Shown one piece after another: positions 8,284-16,368 of a stretch of DNA of 64,000 nt. Position 1 is the stretch's first letter. Each line of letters opens with the position of its first letter. The notes under the pieces were generated by a model. That model was not told where the DNA came from. It did no database searches and worked only from the letters and a program-made list of their open reading frames with translations. This DNA comes from Bacteroidetes bacterium HLUCCA01 (GTDB lineage Bacteria > Bacteroidota > Rhodothermia > Balneolales > HLUCCA01). Position numbers and translations under genes: made by a program. The stretch covers positions 186,001 to 250,000 of the forward strand of contig LIHN01000018.1 of NCBI GenBank assembly GCA_001314545.1, read 5' to 3'.

Positions 8284-8739
8284 AACTGCTTTCTCCGCTC
8301 TATCCATGAGGCCATTCCCAGAATTCATGCCTATGCAATCAAAGTGGCATCCAGGCACGGGCAGGCCCAGCCTGAACTTGCTGATGTACTGCAAACCTTT
8401 GAGCACTTGTCTAAGGAACTTACAGACCACGCCGATGATGAAGAATCCAGAGTATTTCCGGCCATCCAAAAACTCATGTCCGGCGAAGCAGTGCATACAA
8501 CAGACCTGCAGCCTATGGTACTGGAACTTGAGGTAGAACATGCTTAGGCCGGGGCGGCCATGCAAAAAATACGTAAGCTTACGTGTAATTTCACCCCTCC
8601 TGAGTGGGCCTGCAATACCTACCGAATTTTGTTCAAAGAACTGGAAGCCTTCGAAATAGATCTTCACCAGCACGTCCACCTGGAAAATAACATCCTCTTT
8701 GACAAAACCCGCAGGGCCTGGCGGGGTTTATACGCCTGA
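8284..8739 (+). pseudogene. Broken iron-sulfur cluster repair (RIC/ScdA/YtfE) gene
   Basis: One frame gives two hemerythrin-like halves of a YtfE/ScdA-type di-iron protein. The first has FLRSIHEAIPRIHAYAIKVA, ELADVLQTFEHL, ELTDHADDEESRVFPAIQKL and LELEVEHA. The second has AGAAMQKIRKLTCNFTPPEW, ACNTYRILFKELEAF and DLHQHVHLENNILF. They are separated only by TAG at 8545-8547, where family members have a codon such as GAG (EHxEAG), so one base change explains it. The N-terminal ScdA_N domain with its Cys pair is missing; a stop at 8281-8283 and then the end of thrA precede the fragment. These proteins repair Fe-S centres after nitric oxide or peroxide damage. The neighbouring Rrf2 gene fits that theme. 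Family from recognisable motifs; inactivity is inferred from the stop and missing end. Confidence 0.78.
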
Positions 8740-8864
8740 ACATTAACTTTCTGAAATAATTCGATCTCATCAGCGACAAAAGACTCGTAATTCCTATATT
8801 CAAGAAACAGGGTACATATCCTGAAACGCTGTGTACTCCATTATTTTACCGAGCTAATGCTACC

Positions 8865-9299
8865 ATGATTTTATCAAAAGCGTGTACCTATGGCCTGCTC
8901 GCGGCCTTCTATGTTGCCAAGGAAAATGAACATGAATATGTTTCAATACGGGAAATGAGCAATGATCTGAATATTTCCTTTCATTTTCTCACCAAAATCC
9001 TGCAAAAGCTCACCTCCTACGGTCTTATGCACAGCCATAAAGGTCCGAAAGGAGGCGTTTCGCTCACCAGAGAACCCCGGCTTATTTCACTCAAGGAAAT
9101 CATCCTCGCCATAGACGGGGATGCCGTTTTCACCCATTGTATTCTCGGGTTGCCCGGATGCGGCCACCAAAAACCCTGTCCCATCCATCACGAATGGGCT
9201 CCGGTACGTGACAATTTTCTGAAAATGGTGGCCAATACCACGCTGGCCGACTCCTCTGAGGGTATCCGTGACCTTCACTATCGTATCAAAATGGAGTGA
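8865..9299 (+). CDS. Rrf2 family transcriptional regulator
   Basis: A 144-residue winged-helix protein of the Rrf2 family (IscR, NsrR, RsrR relatives). It starts MILSKACTYGLLAAFYVA and has the recognition region DLNISFHFLTKILQKL. HKGPKGGVSL is the typical wing. Three cysteines, in HCILGLPGCGHQKPCPIH near residues 97-111, are the usual Fe-S ligands. Such regulators sense iron-sulfur status or nitric oxide and repress stress genes. Here it lies between a broken RIC gene and a frameshifted membrane protein gene, so it may have lost its local targets. No clear palindromic operator was found upstream. The exact signal cannot be assigned. Confidence 0.9.
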   Translation: MILSKACTYGLLAAFYVAKENEHEYVSIREMSNDLNISFHFLTKILQKLTSYGLMHSHKGPKGGVSLTREPRLISLKEIILAIDGDAVFTHCILGLPGCGHQKPCPIHHEWAPVRDNFLKMVANTTLADSSEGIRDLHYRIKME

Positions 9300-9337
9300 G
9301 GCCTGATAAGGATGGAGCAATAACCACCCGGCATGCT

Positions 9338-9558
9338 ATGACAACCGAACTGGTCTGGAACCGGTACCTGCTGCCATCTCTTGGCTATCTGGCCGTAACC
9401 CTTGTAGCCGGTCTGCTTTTCTGCTAATCTATTTCGGAATTTTGGTCATCCTCCTGCAAATCCATCCCTTTTCCATGCAGGGATCCCTGCTGCTAAGCGG
9501 ACTCATCCTGTTCATAGGAACTTCCTCCCTTTCGGTCGGGTTTCTGCGAGGCCGTTAA
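9338..9558 (+). pseudogene. Frameshifted small membrane protein
   Basis: A frame from ATG 9338 encodes MTTELVWNRYLLPSLGYLAV followed by TLVAGLLFC and stops at 9425-9427. The adjacent frame from 9424 continues LIYFGILVILLQIHPF, then LLLSGLILFIGTSSLSVGFL, and stops at 9556-9558. Joined near 9421-9424 by a one-base change, they would give a protein of about 73 residues with two or three hydrophobic segments. The family is not recognised. It follows the Rrf2 gene by 38 bases and may belong to the same former operon. It could also be chance hydrophobic sequence, but the match of both frames at the break favours a real, now broken gene. Confidence 0.45.
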
Positions 9559-9667
9559 AGACCGGTCCTGACCACGGCTCGCTACCCTGCCGTGTCAACA
9601 GCACCACCTTCTCCCACCGGCATTTTCTGCGCCGGTTGCGTTCCCGCACGCACTATAAAAAATAGAC

Positions 9668-9697
9668 TTGACAATGACAGTTTATCTGCACTACTTT
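9668..9697 (+). promoter_or_regulatory. Promoter of the dcw cluster
   Basis: TTGACA at 9668-9673 is a perfect -35 hexamer, and TACTTT at 9692-9697 is a -10-like hexamer with an 18-base spacer. It lies about 90 bases upstream of mraZ and ends exactly where the MraZ boxes begin, so MraZ bound there would cover the transcription start. Confidence 0.65.
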
Positions 9698-9722
9698 GTG
9701 GGGTAAAGTGGGTCAAAGTGGT
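9698..9722 (+). promoter_or_regulatory. MraZ operator: three GTGGG/T boxes
   Basis: GTGGG at 9698-9702, GTGGG at 9708-9712 and GTGGT at 9718-9722 are direct repeats with 10-base spacing and 5-base spacers (GTAAA, TCAAA). This is the MraZ binding pattern known from E. coli and Mycoplasma, placed just before mraZ. It implies autoregulation of the whole division and wall operon by MraZ. Confidence 0.9.
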
Positions 9723-9784
9723 ACAACTACCCAAAACCCCGCCAAATTAGCAATAATCAACGATTTACATCAGTCACCAACGTC

Positions 9785-10240
9785 GTGCCAAGCTTCAAAG
9801 GGACATACGAGCATTCGATCGACAGTAAAGGTCGCGTCAGCCTCCCTGCCAAGGTACGTCGTTATCTCAATCCGGCATACCCGGACAACTTCACCATACT
9901 ACGCGGACTGCAGCGGTGTTTGTACCTGTACCCGGAAGACCGATGGATGCGTGTTGAAGAGAAACTGGCAAAAATCAGCAATCTGCGCGTCGATAGTGCA
10001 AACGTCATTCGGAACTTTCTTCGCAATGCCGATGACATCACCCTCGACAACCAAAACCGGCTGGCATTGCCTTCGGCACTGACCGATTGGGCCGGCATCA
10101 GCCAGAAAGTCATCATTATTGGAGTGGGAGACCGCCTGGAGCTCTGGAGTCCTGAAGAGCTTGACACGGTTGACGCTTCCATGAGCGAAGACGAATATGC
10201 GAAGCTCTTTGAACAAATTATGGGAGATGTTTCCCTGTAA
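9785..10240 (+). CDS. mraZ: Transcriptional regulator MraZ
   Basis: MraZ is an AbrB-like DNA-binding protein that forms ring oligomers and represses its own operon. The 151-residue protein starts at GTG 9785 with PSFKGTYEHSIDSKGRVSLP, the first SpoVT/AbrB motif. The second copy is DITLDNQNRLALPSAL near residue 90. Length is typical. It is the first gene of the dcw cluster, its operator lies at 9698-9722, and it overlaps rsmH by one base (TAATG). The start is fixed by homology because the MP(S)FKG N-terminus is conserved. Confidence 0.96.
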   Translation: MPSFKGTYEHSIDSKGRVSLPAKVRRYLNPAYPDNFTILRGLQRCLYLYPEDRWMRVEEKLAKISNLRVDSANVIRNFLRNADDITLDNQNRLALPSALTDWAGISQKVIIIGVGDRLELWSPEELDTVDASMSEDEYAKLFEQIMGDVSL

Positions 10241-11163
10241 TGCAACATATAGCATACCACGACCCGGTTCTGTGTGAAGAAACCCTGAACGTTCTGATCA
10301 CAGACCCGAATGGAATCTATGTTGACGGCACGCTGGGTGGCGGCGGTCACGCATCGGCATTACTGACCCATCTCTCCAAATCAGCGAAGGTTTTTGGAAT
10401 AGACCAGGATGATGACGCGCTGCGTGCGGCATCGAAGCGTATCAACGACAACAGGTTCAGTACTGTGAAAGGGAATTTCGGATATATGGATGTACTTTTG
10501 CCGTCCTCACTACAAGGACGTGTGAACGGTATTCTCCTGGATATCGGCGTTTCAAGTCACCAGATTGATCAGGGAACCCGGGGCTTCAGCTTCCGCGAGG
10601 ACGGTCCGCTGGACATGCGCATGGACCCACGAAATCCGCTCTCTGCAGCCATCGTGGTGAATAATTACGATCCTGCAGAACTCACCCGCATCCTGTTCAC
10701 CTACGGCGAGGAGCGTTTCAGCAGGAAGATTACCGAAACCATCGTTGCCCGCCGGCCTGTTGAAACCACCGCAGAACTTCGTCAGGCAGTGGAATCCGTC
10801 ATCCGAGGTCCGCACGTCAATAAATCCCTCGCCCGCGTGTTTCAGGCTATCCGGATTGAGGTAAATCAGGAGCTGGAGATGCTTACGATGGCCCTGCACA
10901 AGAGTGTAAAGCTGCTGGCCGAGGGTGGGCGTATTGCCGTGATGTCATACCATTCTCTGGAAGACCGGCTGGTTAAACACTTTTTCCGTGCCGGCAACGC
11001 CGATGGTGTGGTAGAAAAAGATTTTTACGGGAATGACATCCGACCACTCAATCCGGTCAAACCGGCGCTCATAACCCCTTCCGAGCAGGAAATTGCACGA
11101 AACCCCAGGGCACGCAGTGCCCGGCTCCGGGTTGCTGAAAAACCCGCGGAGGTCAGCGCATGA
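10240..11163 (+). CDS. rsmH: 16S rRNA (cytosine-1402 N4)-methyltransferase
   Basis: RsmH (MraW) methylates N4 of C1402 in the decoding centre of 16S rRNA using SAM. The 307-residue protein has the start HDPVLCEETL, the SAM loop YVDGTLGGGGHASALL near residue 27, LLDIGVSSHQID near 96, GFSFREDGPLDMRMD near 110 and the C-terminal SYHSLEDRLVKHFF. It overlaps mraZ by one base and ftsL by four (ATGA), so translation is coupled. Length and motifs are typical. Confidence 0.97.
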   Translation: MQHIAYHDPVLCEETLNVLITDPNGIYVDGTLGGGGHASALLTHLSKSAKVFGIDQDDDALRAASKRINDNRFSTVKGNFGYMDVLLPSSLQGRVNGILLDIGVSSHQIDQGTRGFSFREDGPLDMRMDPRNPLSAAIVVNNYDPAELTRILFTYGEERFSRKITETIVARRPVETTAELRQAVESVIRGPHVNKSLARVFQAIRIEVNQELEMLTMALHKSVKLLAEGGRIAVMSYHSLEDRLVKHFFRAGNADGVVEKDFYGNDIRPLNPVKPALITPSEQEIARNPRARSARLRVAEKPAEVSA

Positions 11164-11540
11164 GCACCACGGAAATGGGTCGACCTATGCAGCGGGATTT
11201 CGGATTCAAGAAACCGGAAGACCGGCAGTTCGGCAATCAGAAATCAACCGGGAAAGCAGCAGAACCATCCGGGAAGATGCTCTCACCCGTTAAAATGCTC
11301 GTAGTCACGTTGCTGATTGGTGTTTTCGGGTACCTGTACATCGCCCACATTTTTTACACACAGGAGCTGCTTCGGGAAGTCAATCAGCTCAGAACCACCT
11401 ATGAAAACGCCCGGGTTGATCATACCGATACCCGATTGACCTACGAACGGATGACGGGTCCGGCGGATGTCTACCGCAACGCCAAGACCCTGGGCCTGAC
11501 TGACGGAGGTCCGGCCGACCGCATTATAAACCGAAATTAA
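11160..11540 (+). CDS. ftsL: Cell division protein FtsL-like
   Basis: A bitopic protein of 126 residues with a cytoplasmic N-terminus of about 45 polar residues. One transmembrane helix follows (MLVVTLLIGVFGYLYIAHIF), then a periplasmic coiled-coil stretch (LLREVNQLRTTYENARVDHT) and a short tail. Position between rsmH and the FtsI gene is the invariant place of FtsL, which with FtsB/FtsQ links the division ring to FtsWI. Sequence conservation in this family is poor, so the call rests on topology and location. The start overlaps the end of rsmH (ATGA). Confidence 0.85.
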   Translation: MSTTEMGRPMQRDFGFKKPEDRQFGNQKSTGKAAEPSGKMLSPVKMLVVTLLIGVFGYLYIAHIFYTQELLREVNQLRTTYENARVDHTDTRLTYERMTGPADVYRNAKTLGLTDGGPADRIINRN

Positions 11541-11591
11541 CCACCTGAATCTGTACTAACCGGCAGCCCTGCTGCCCTCTGATACCACAAA

Positions 11592-13748
11592 ATGACCGAT
11601 CCGGCCAAACATACCAAAGCTCGCATCCTGATTATATTGGGCATGGTGCTGCTGCTGCCACTGGCTATTGGTATGCAGATGATCCGCATCCAGCTGTTCG
11701 AGGGTAATGCCCTGCGTGCATTGTGGAATGCCCAGGCCCTGGATGTTATACCGGTTCCGGCACAACGTGGGCAGATTCTGGATGCGCGGGGTCGGATTAT
11801 GGTGTCAAACACCGTGACCTATTCCCTTGCCATTGATCCGCTGGTGCCAAACACCCAGCCCTCCCACATTGCTGAAATTCTGGACACCCTTTCTGCCTAT
11901 ACCGGCCGGCCCGCTGCTACGTATCGCTCACGGATCCAACAGGCTCCCCGCGGATCACGCTACATCATGCTGGAACGCAGCATTTCCCGCCCCGCCTACC
12001 TTGCCATTAAAAGCCTGCGATACCGCAATACCATTCTGGAGGAAGACTACCGCAGACGCTACAATTACGAGTCGCTGGCTTCCCACGTTCTGGGTTATGT
12101 AAACCACGAGGCTCGCGGTCAAATGGGACTGGAGTCGGAATACGAGCGTCTGCTGCGCGGTACCGATGGCGAGCAGCAGGTACAGCGCGACCGGATGGGC
12201 CGGATTCGGTCAATGGTCGGTGCTCCGCGCAGGCAGCCCGTAAACGGCTACACCCTGAAAACCACCATCGATGCCCATATTCAGGCTATTGCCGAAGAGG
12301 AGCTTCGTGAAGGGGTCATCCGCACACGTTCAGCCTATGGCTCGGTAGTTATTGTGGATCCACGCAGTGGTGCCGTACGAGCCATGGCCAATTACCCCAC
12401 ATTCAATCCCAATGATTTACGCGCTGATGAATCCGCAAACCGTCGGAATTTCGCGATTTCAGATATGATTGAGCCCGGATCAACCTTCAAACTGGTAACC
12501 GCAGTAGCCGCCGTTGAGCAGCAAAAAGTCACCCTCGACGAAATCTTTGAAACACCGGAAAACGGCGTTCGGATTATTCACGGTCAGGCCATGCGCGACC
12601 ACAATCCGTTGGGAACACTCTCTTTTGAGAATGCTATCAAAAAATCTTCCAACATTGCCACCGCTGAAGTGGCCATGCGTATTCCGAGGGAAACCTTCTT
12701 TCAGTACGCCCGGAATATGGGTTTTGGCACCCCCACCGGCATTGATCTGAGTTTCGAGGAAGCAGGCCGGATGCAACGACCTTATCAATGGTCGGCCGTA
12801 ACGCTGCCCTGGATGTCGATCGGTTACGAAGTGCAGGTCACCCCATTGCAGATGGTGATGGCATATGCTGCATTTGCCAATAACGGACGGCTTATGCGAC
12901 CCTACATCGTAGATGAAATCCTGGATGCTTCGGGGAATGTAGTTGAAAAACAAGACCCTGTGACCATCCGCACAGCCATACAACCGGAAACCATCGCAAC
13001 ACTTATGCCGGCTTTTGAGGGTGTGGTAACCGAAGACGGGACCGCACAGTTTGCCAGTATTGAGGGCATCACCATTGGCGGGAAGACAGGAACAGCACAA
13101 AAATTTATTGACGGACGTTATCAGACACGGTACCGGGCCTCTTTCATTGGTTTTTATCCTACAGATGAACCCCGTTATGTGGTTATGGTCCTGTTGGATG
13201 AGCCCCGTACCAGTATCTTTGGCGGATTTGTGAGCGGACCCATTTTCCGGCAGATTACCTCGCGAATCATGGGGCTGGATGAGCATCTGCAGCGGGAAAT
13301 TGTGGAAGAAATTGAATCCGCACCACTGGCGCACGTCCCGCAGTTACGGGGAATGTCGGCCGAGGGGGCGATGCAGACCCTGAACGAGCTTGGTTTGCGC
13401 TATACCACGGTTGGTGAGGGTCGCATTGTTACAGAGCAATCGCCCGTGGCCGGTCCTTCGGCCCAAACCAGCCTGCGGGTAACGCTGACCCTTGGAGAAG
13501 CACCCGTCCTGGCCGATGAAAATACGGTTCGAAATGAGGTGCCCGAGCTTCGGGGCATGAGCATGCGCCAGGCCGTCCTCGCCCTGACCAACGCCGGTTA
13601 CACCGTTCAGCAAATAGGATCAGGCACCGTTTACGCTCAGTTTCCGGCAGCGGGAGCCGTGTACGGGCATGGTCGTGAAGTCACCGTTCGGGGAAGGGCA
13701 CGGTCCATGACCACACTGGCCACAGCACAATCGGGAGGGCAGCCATGA
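11592..13748 (+). CDS. ftsI: Division transpeptidase FtsI (PBP3) with PASTA domains
   Basis: A class B penicillin-binding protein of 718 residues that cross-links septal peptidoglycan. A transmembrane anchor lies at about residues 11-30, then the dimerisation domain with PAQRGQILDARGRI. The transpeptidase domain has the three active motifs STFK (near 296), SSN (near 351) and KTG (near 497). Two C-terminal PASTA repeats cover about 580-640 and 645-705, with VPQLRGMSAEGAMQTLNELG and VPELRGMSMRQAVLALTNAG. PASTA-bearing FtsI proteins resemble SpoVD/PBP2x of Gram-positives but also occur in the Bacteroidota group. It lies 51 bases after ftsL and overlaps murE by four bases. Confidence 0.95.
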   Translation: MTDPAKHTKARILIILGMVLLLPLAIGMQMIRIQLFEGNALRALWNAQALDVIPVPAQRGQILDARGRIMVSNTVTYSLAIDPLVPNTQPSHIAEILDTLSAYTGRPAATYRSRIQQAPRGSRYIMLERSISRPAYLAIKSLRYRNTILEEDYRRRYNYESLASHVLGYVNHEARGQMGLESEYERLLRGTDGEQQVQRDRMGRIRSMVGAPRRQPVNGYTLKTTIDAHIQAIAEEELREGVIRTRSAYGSVVIVDPRSGAVRAMANYPTFNPNDLRADESANRRNFAISDMIEPGSTFKLVTAVAAVEQQKVTLDEIFETPENGVRIIHGQAMRDHNPLGTLSFENAIKKSSNIATAEVAMRIPRETFFQYARNMGFGTPTGIDLSFEEAGRMQRPYQWSAVTLPWMSIGYEVQVTPLQMVMAYAAFANNGRLMRPYIVDEILDASGNVVEKQDPVTIRTAIQPETIATLMPAFEGVVTEDGTAQFASIEGITIGGKTGTAQKFIDGRYQTRYRASFIGFYPTDEPRYVVMVLLDEPRTSIFGGFVSGPIFRQITSRIMGLDEHLQREIVEEIESAPLAHVPQLRGMSAEGAMQTLNELGLRYTTVGEGRIVTEQSPVAGPSAQTSLRVTLTLGEAPVLADENTVRNEVPELRGMSMRQAVLALTNAGYTVQQIGSGTVYAQFPAAGAVYGHGREVTVRGRARSMTTLATAQSGGQP

Positions 13749-15232
13749 TTACCCTCGAACAAATCATTGAGCTAGTCAAACCCGGTCTGATTTCGGGCAC
13801 GCATTGCCAGCCCACCGGAAAAGTTACTGACGACTCCCGGAGTATTGTACCGGGTGATGTGTTCGTTGCCGTTCGCGGCAATGCCTTCGACGGACATAAA
13901 TTCATCCCCCGTGCCATTGAGATGGGTGCCTCGGTTATCATCAGTGAAGAACTGGTTGAAAATGACGATGTCTGCGTTTTGGTTGTGTCCGACTCGCGTT
14001 TGGTTATGGGTCCGCTGGCGCTGGCTATGGCCGGAAATCCTCAGGAAAAACTACGTCTGATCGGCGTTACAGGAACCAACGGAAAAACCACGGTTGCTAC
14101 TCTGATTTACCAGGCACTCACGGCCATGGGCATAAGCAGCGGGCTGATCGGCACAGTTCAGAAGATTTTTAATCAGACCGAATACAAGAGTATGCTCACA
14201 ACGCCCGGCGCCGTTGAACTGGCCGATGATCTGCGTCGCGCTGTGGAAGCCGGGTGCACCCATCTGGTCATGGAAGTTAGCTCACACGCCCTGGACCAGC
14301 GTCGCACGGAAGGCCTGCACTTTGATGCCGCCGTATTTACCAATCTTTCGCACGATCACCTCGACTATCACAAAACCTTTGATGCCTACCAAAAAGCAAA
14401 GAAACGTCTGTTTGACTCCCTGCCGGCACAGGCTACCGCCATTGTCAACGTAGACGACCTGTCGGGCAGGAGTATGGTAACCGATTGTCAGGCAACGGTC
14501 TGGGAACTCACCCTGAAAGACGATGACTATCGTATTGCCCAGCTTGATGCACGGGGCATCCTGGTTGATATGGACGGATTGTACCTGCAAAGCCCGCTGA
14601 CTGGTAAGTTCAACGCCTATAATGTGGCCCAGGCCTTCCTTGCCTGCGTGGCATTGGGTTGCAGTCCTGCCAATACAGCCTCCGCGCTGGCCGGGTGTTA
14701 CGGCGCTGCAGGGAGGCTTGAAAATGTAACACTCAAGCTTGATATCCCCCTGCAAAACGACCAGCCTGCTGTTTTTGTGGACTATGCACATACCCCGGAT
14801 GCCCTGGAAAATGTGCTTCAGACCCTGCAGGAAATCCGTTCGAAAAACCAGACCATTCACACCCTGTTTGGATGCGGCGGAAACCGGGATCGGGATAAAC
14901 GCCCGAAAATGGCGAAAATCGCAGCCCGGTACAGCGATGTGATTACAGTCACTTCAGACAATCCACGCTTTGAAGATCCGGATGCTATCATTGACGAGGT
15001 GTGCACCGGTTTCGGTGAGCACGATCATTACCAGCGAATTACCGACCGTGAAAAAGCCATCCGGCACGTAATTGCCTCGGCAGGAGCAGACCACATCATC
15101 CTGATTGCCGGCAAAGGGCATGAAGATTACCAGGAAATAGGCGGGAAACGACACCCCATGGACGACCGCGCCCTGGCGGGGAAAGCACTGCAACAGCGGA
15201 AATCACCAAAACCAATCGCCGGGGAAAACTGA
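13745..15232 (+). CDS. murE: UDP-MurNAc-L-Ala-D-Glu:meso-diaminopimelate ligase
   Basis: MurE adds the third residue of the wall peptide in the cytosol, using ATP. The 495-residue protein has the Mur-ligase P-loop VTGTNGKTTVATLI near residue 107, MEVSSHALDQRRTEGL near 177 and VDYAHTPDALENVL near 340. The signature TSDNPRFEDP near 400 marks DNPR, the motif of meso-diaminopimelate-adding enzymes. It overlaps ftsI by four bases and mraY by one. murF, the usual next gene, is absent, and the protein has normal single-enzyme length, so it is not a MurE-MurF fusion. Confidence 0.96.
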   Translation: MITLEQIIELVKPGLISGTHCQPTGKVTDDSRSIVPGDVFVAVRGNAFDGHKFIPRAIEMGASVIISEELVENDDVCVLVVSDSRLVMGPLALAMAGNPQEKLRLIGVTGTNGKTTVATLIYQALTAMGISSGLIGTVQKIFNQTEYKSMLTTPGAVELADDLRRAVEAGCTHLVMEVSSHALDQRRTEGLHFDAAVFTNLSHDHLDYHKTFDAYQKAKKRLFDSLPAQATAIVNVDDLSGRSMVTDCQATVWELTLKDDDYRIAQLDARGILVDMDGLYLQSPLTGKFNAYNVAQAFLACVALGCSPANTASALAGCYGAAGRLENVTLKLDIPLQNDQPAVFVDYAHTPDALENVLQTLQEIRSKNQTIHTLFGCGGNRDRDKRPKMAKIAARYSDVITVTSDNPRFEDPDAIIDEVCTGFGEHDHYQRITDREKAIRHVIASAGADHIILIAGKGHEDYQEIGGKRHPMDDRALAGKALQQRKSPKPIAGEN

Positions 15233-16368
15233 TGCTGTACTGGCTGCTTGATTACATACAAACCCAATTTAATCCACCCGGTTTCGGTGTATTCGGCTAT
15301 ATCACGGTCCGAAGCGCCCTGGCCGCCGTCACGGCCCTGATCATATCCCTGATATTTGGCCGGAAAATCATCCATTGGCTGCAGCGAATGCAGCTGGGTG
15401 AAACGGTACGTACCGACATAGGTCTGGACAACCATCTCAGCAAAGCCGGTACGCCCAGCATGGGCGGGATTATTATCATCCTGGCAACCGTATTCCCGAC
15501 CATCCTGTGGATGCGGCCTGATAACCCGTATTTCCTGCCCATTTTGTTTGTAGTTCTGGCCCTGGGCGGAGTCGGTTTTATGGATGACTACATCAAAATC
15601 ATTAAAAAAGACAAGGCCGGACTGATGGGTCGGTTCAAGATAGCCGGACAGGTAGCCGTTGGTCTGGTTGTGGCCTCATTCCTGTACTTCCACCCCGACT
15701 TTGAAAGCTATAACACCATATCGACGGTTCCCTTTCTGAAAAATGTGAACGTAGATTATGCATTTCTGGGCGAGTCACTGGGATGGGTTGTGTTCTTCCC
15801 CCTGGTCATATTCGTCATAACCGGTGTGAGTAACGCCGTGAACCTGACCGACGGTCTGGATGGTCTTGCTGCCGGAACATCGGCCATTGCTGCCATGGCT
15901 CTGGCCATTCTGGCCTACGTTTCCGGAAGGGTTGACTTCTCCGGGTTCCTGGATATCCTCTACCTGCCCGGAACCGGCGAACTCACCATTTTTTGTTCTG
16001 CCCTGGTTGGGGCCTGTTTCGGATTTTTGTGGTACAACACCCACCCTGCCGAGGTATTCATGGGTGACACCGGGTCGCTGGCTTTAGGCGGTGCTATTGC
16101 AGCTGTTGCCTTAATGGTGCATAAAGAACTCCTGCTGCCCATCCTGTGTGGAGTCTTCGTGGTAGAGACCCTTTCGGTGATATTTCAGACCGGATATTTC
16201 AAATATACCCGCAAGCGCACCGGAACCGGTCAACGACTTTTTCTGATGGCACCTCTGCACCACCACTTTGAGAAAAAAGGCTGGGCAGAGCCCAAAATCG
16301 TAGTTCGATTCTGGATCATCGCCATTCTGCTGGCCATATTCACCATTGTAACCCTGAAACTGCGCTGA
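15232..16368 (+). CDS. mraY: Phospho-MurNAc-pentapeptide translocase
   Basis: MraY is the polytopic inner-membrane enzyme that transfers phospho-MurNAc-pentapeptide to undecaprenyl phosphate, giving lipid I. The 378-residue protein has many hydrophobic helices. Motifs are KAGTPSMGGI near residue 67, GFMDDYIKI near 115 (catalytic aspartates), NLTDGLDGLA near 205, EVFMGDTGSLALGG near 275 and PLHHHFEKKGW near 340. It is coupled to murE and murD by one-base overlaps (TGATG). All active-site motifs are intact. Confidence 0.97.
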   Translation: MLYWLLDYIQTQFNPPGFGVFGYITVRSALAAVTALIISLIFGRKIIHWLQRMQLGETVRTDIGLDNHLSKAGTPSMGGIIIILATVFPTILWMRPDNPYFLPILFVVLALGGVGFMDDYIKIIKKDKAGLMGRFKIAGQVAVGLVVASFLYFHPDFESYNTISTVPFLKNVNVDYAFLGESLGWVVFFPLVIFVITGVSNAVNLTDGLDGLAAGTSAIAAMALAILAYVSGRVDFSGFLDILYLPGTGELTIFCSALVGACFGFLWYNTHPAEVFMGDTGSLALGGAIAAVALMVHKELLLPILCGVFVVETLSVIFQTGYFKYTRKRTGTGQRLFLMAPLHHHFEKKGWAEPKIVVRFWIIAILLAIFTIVTLKLR

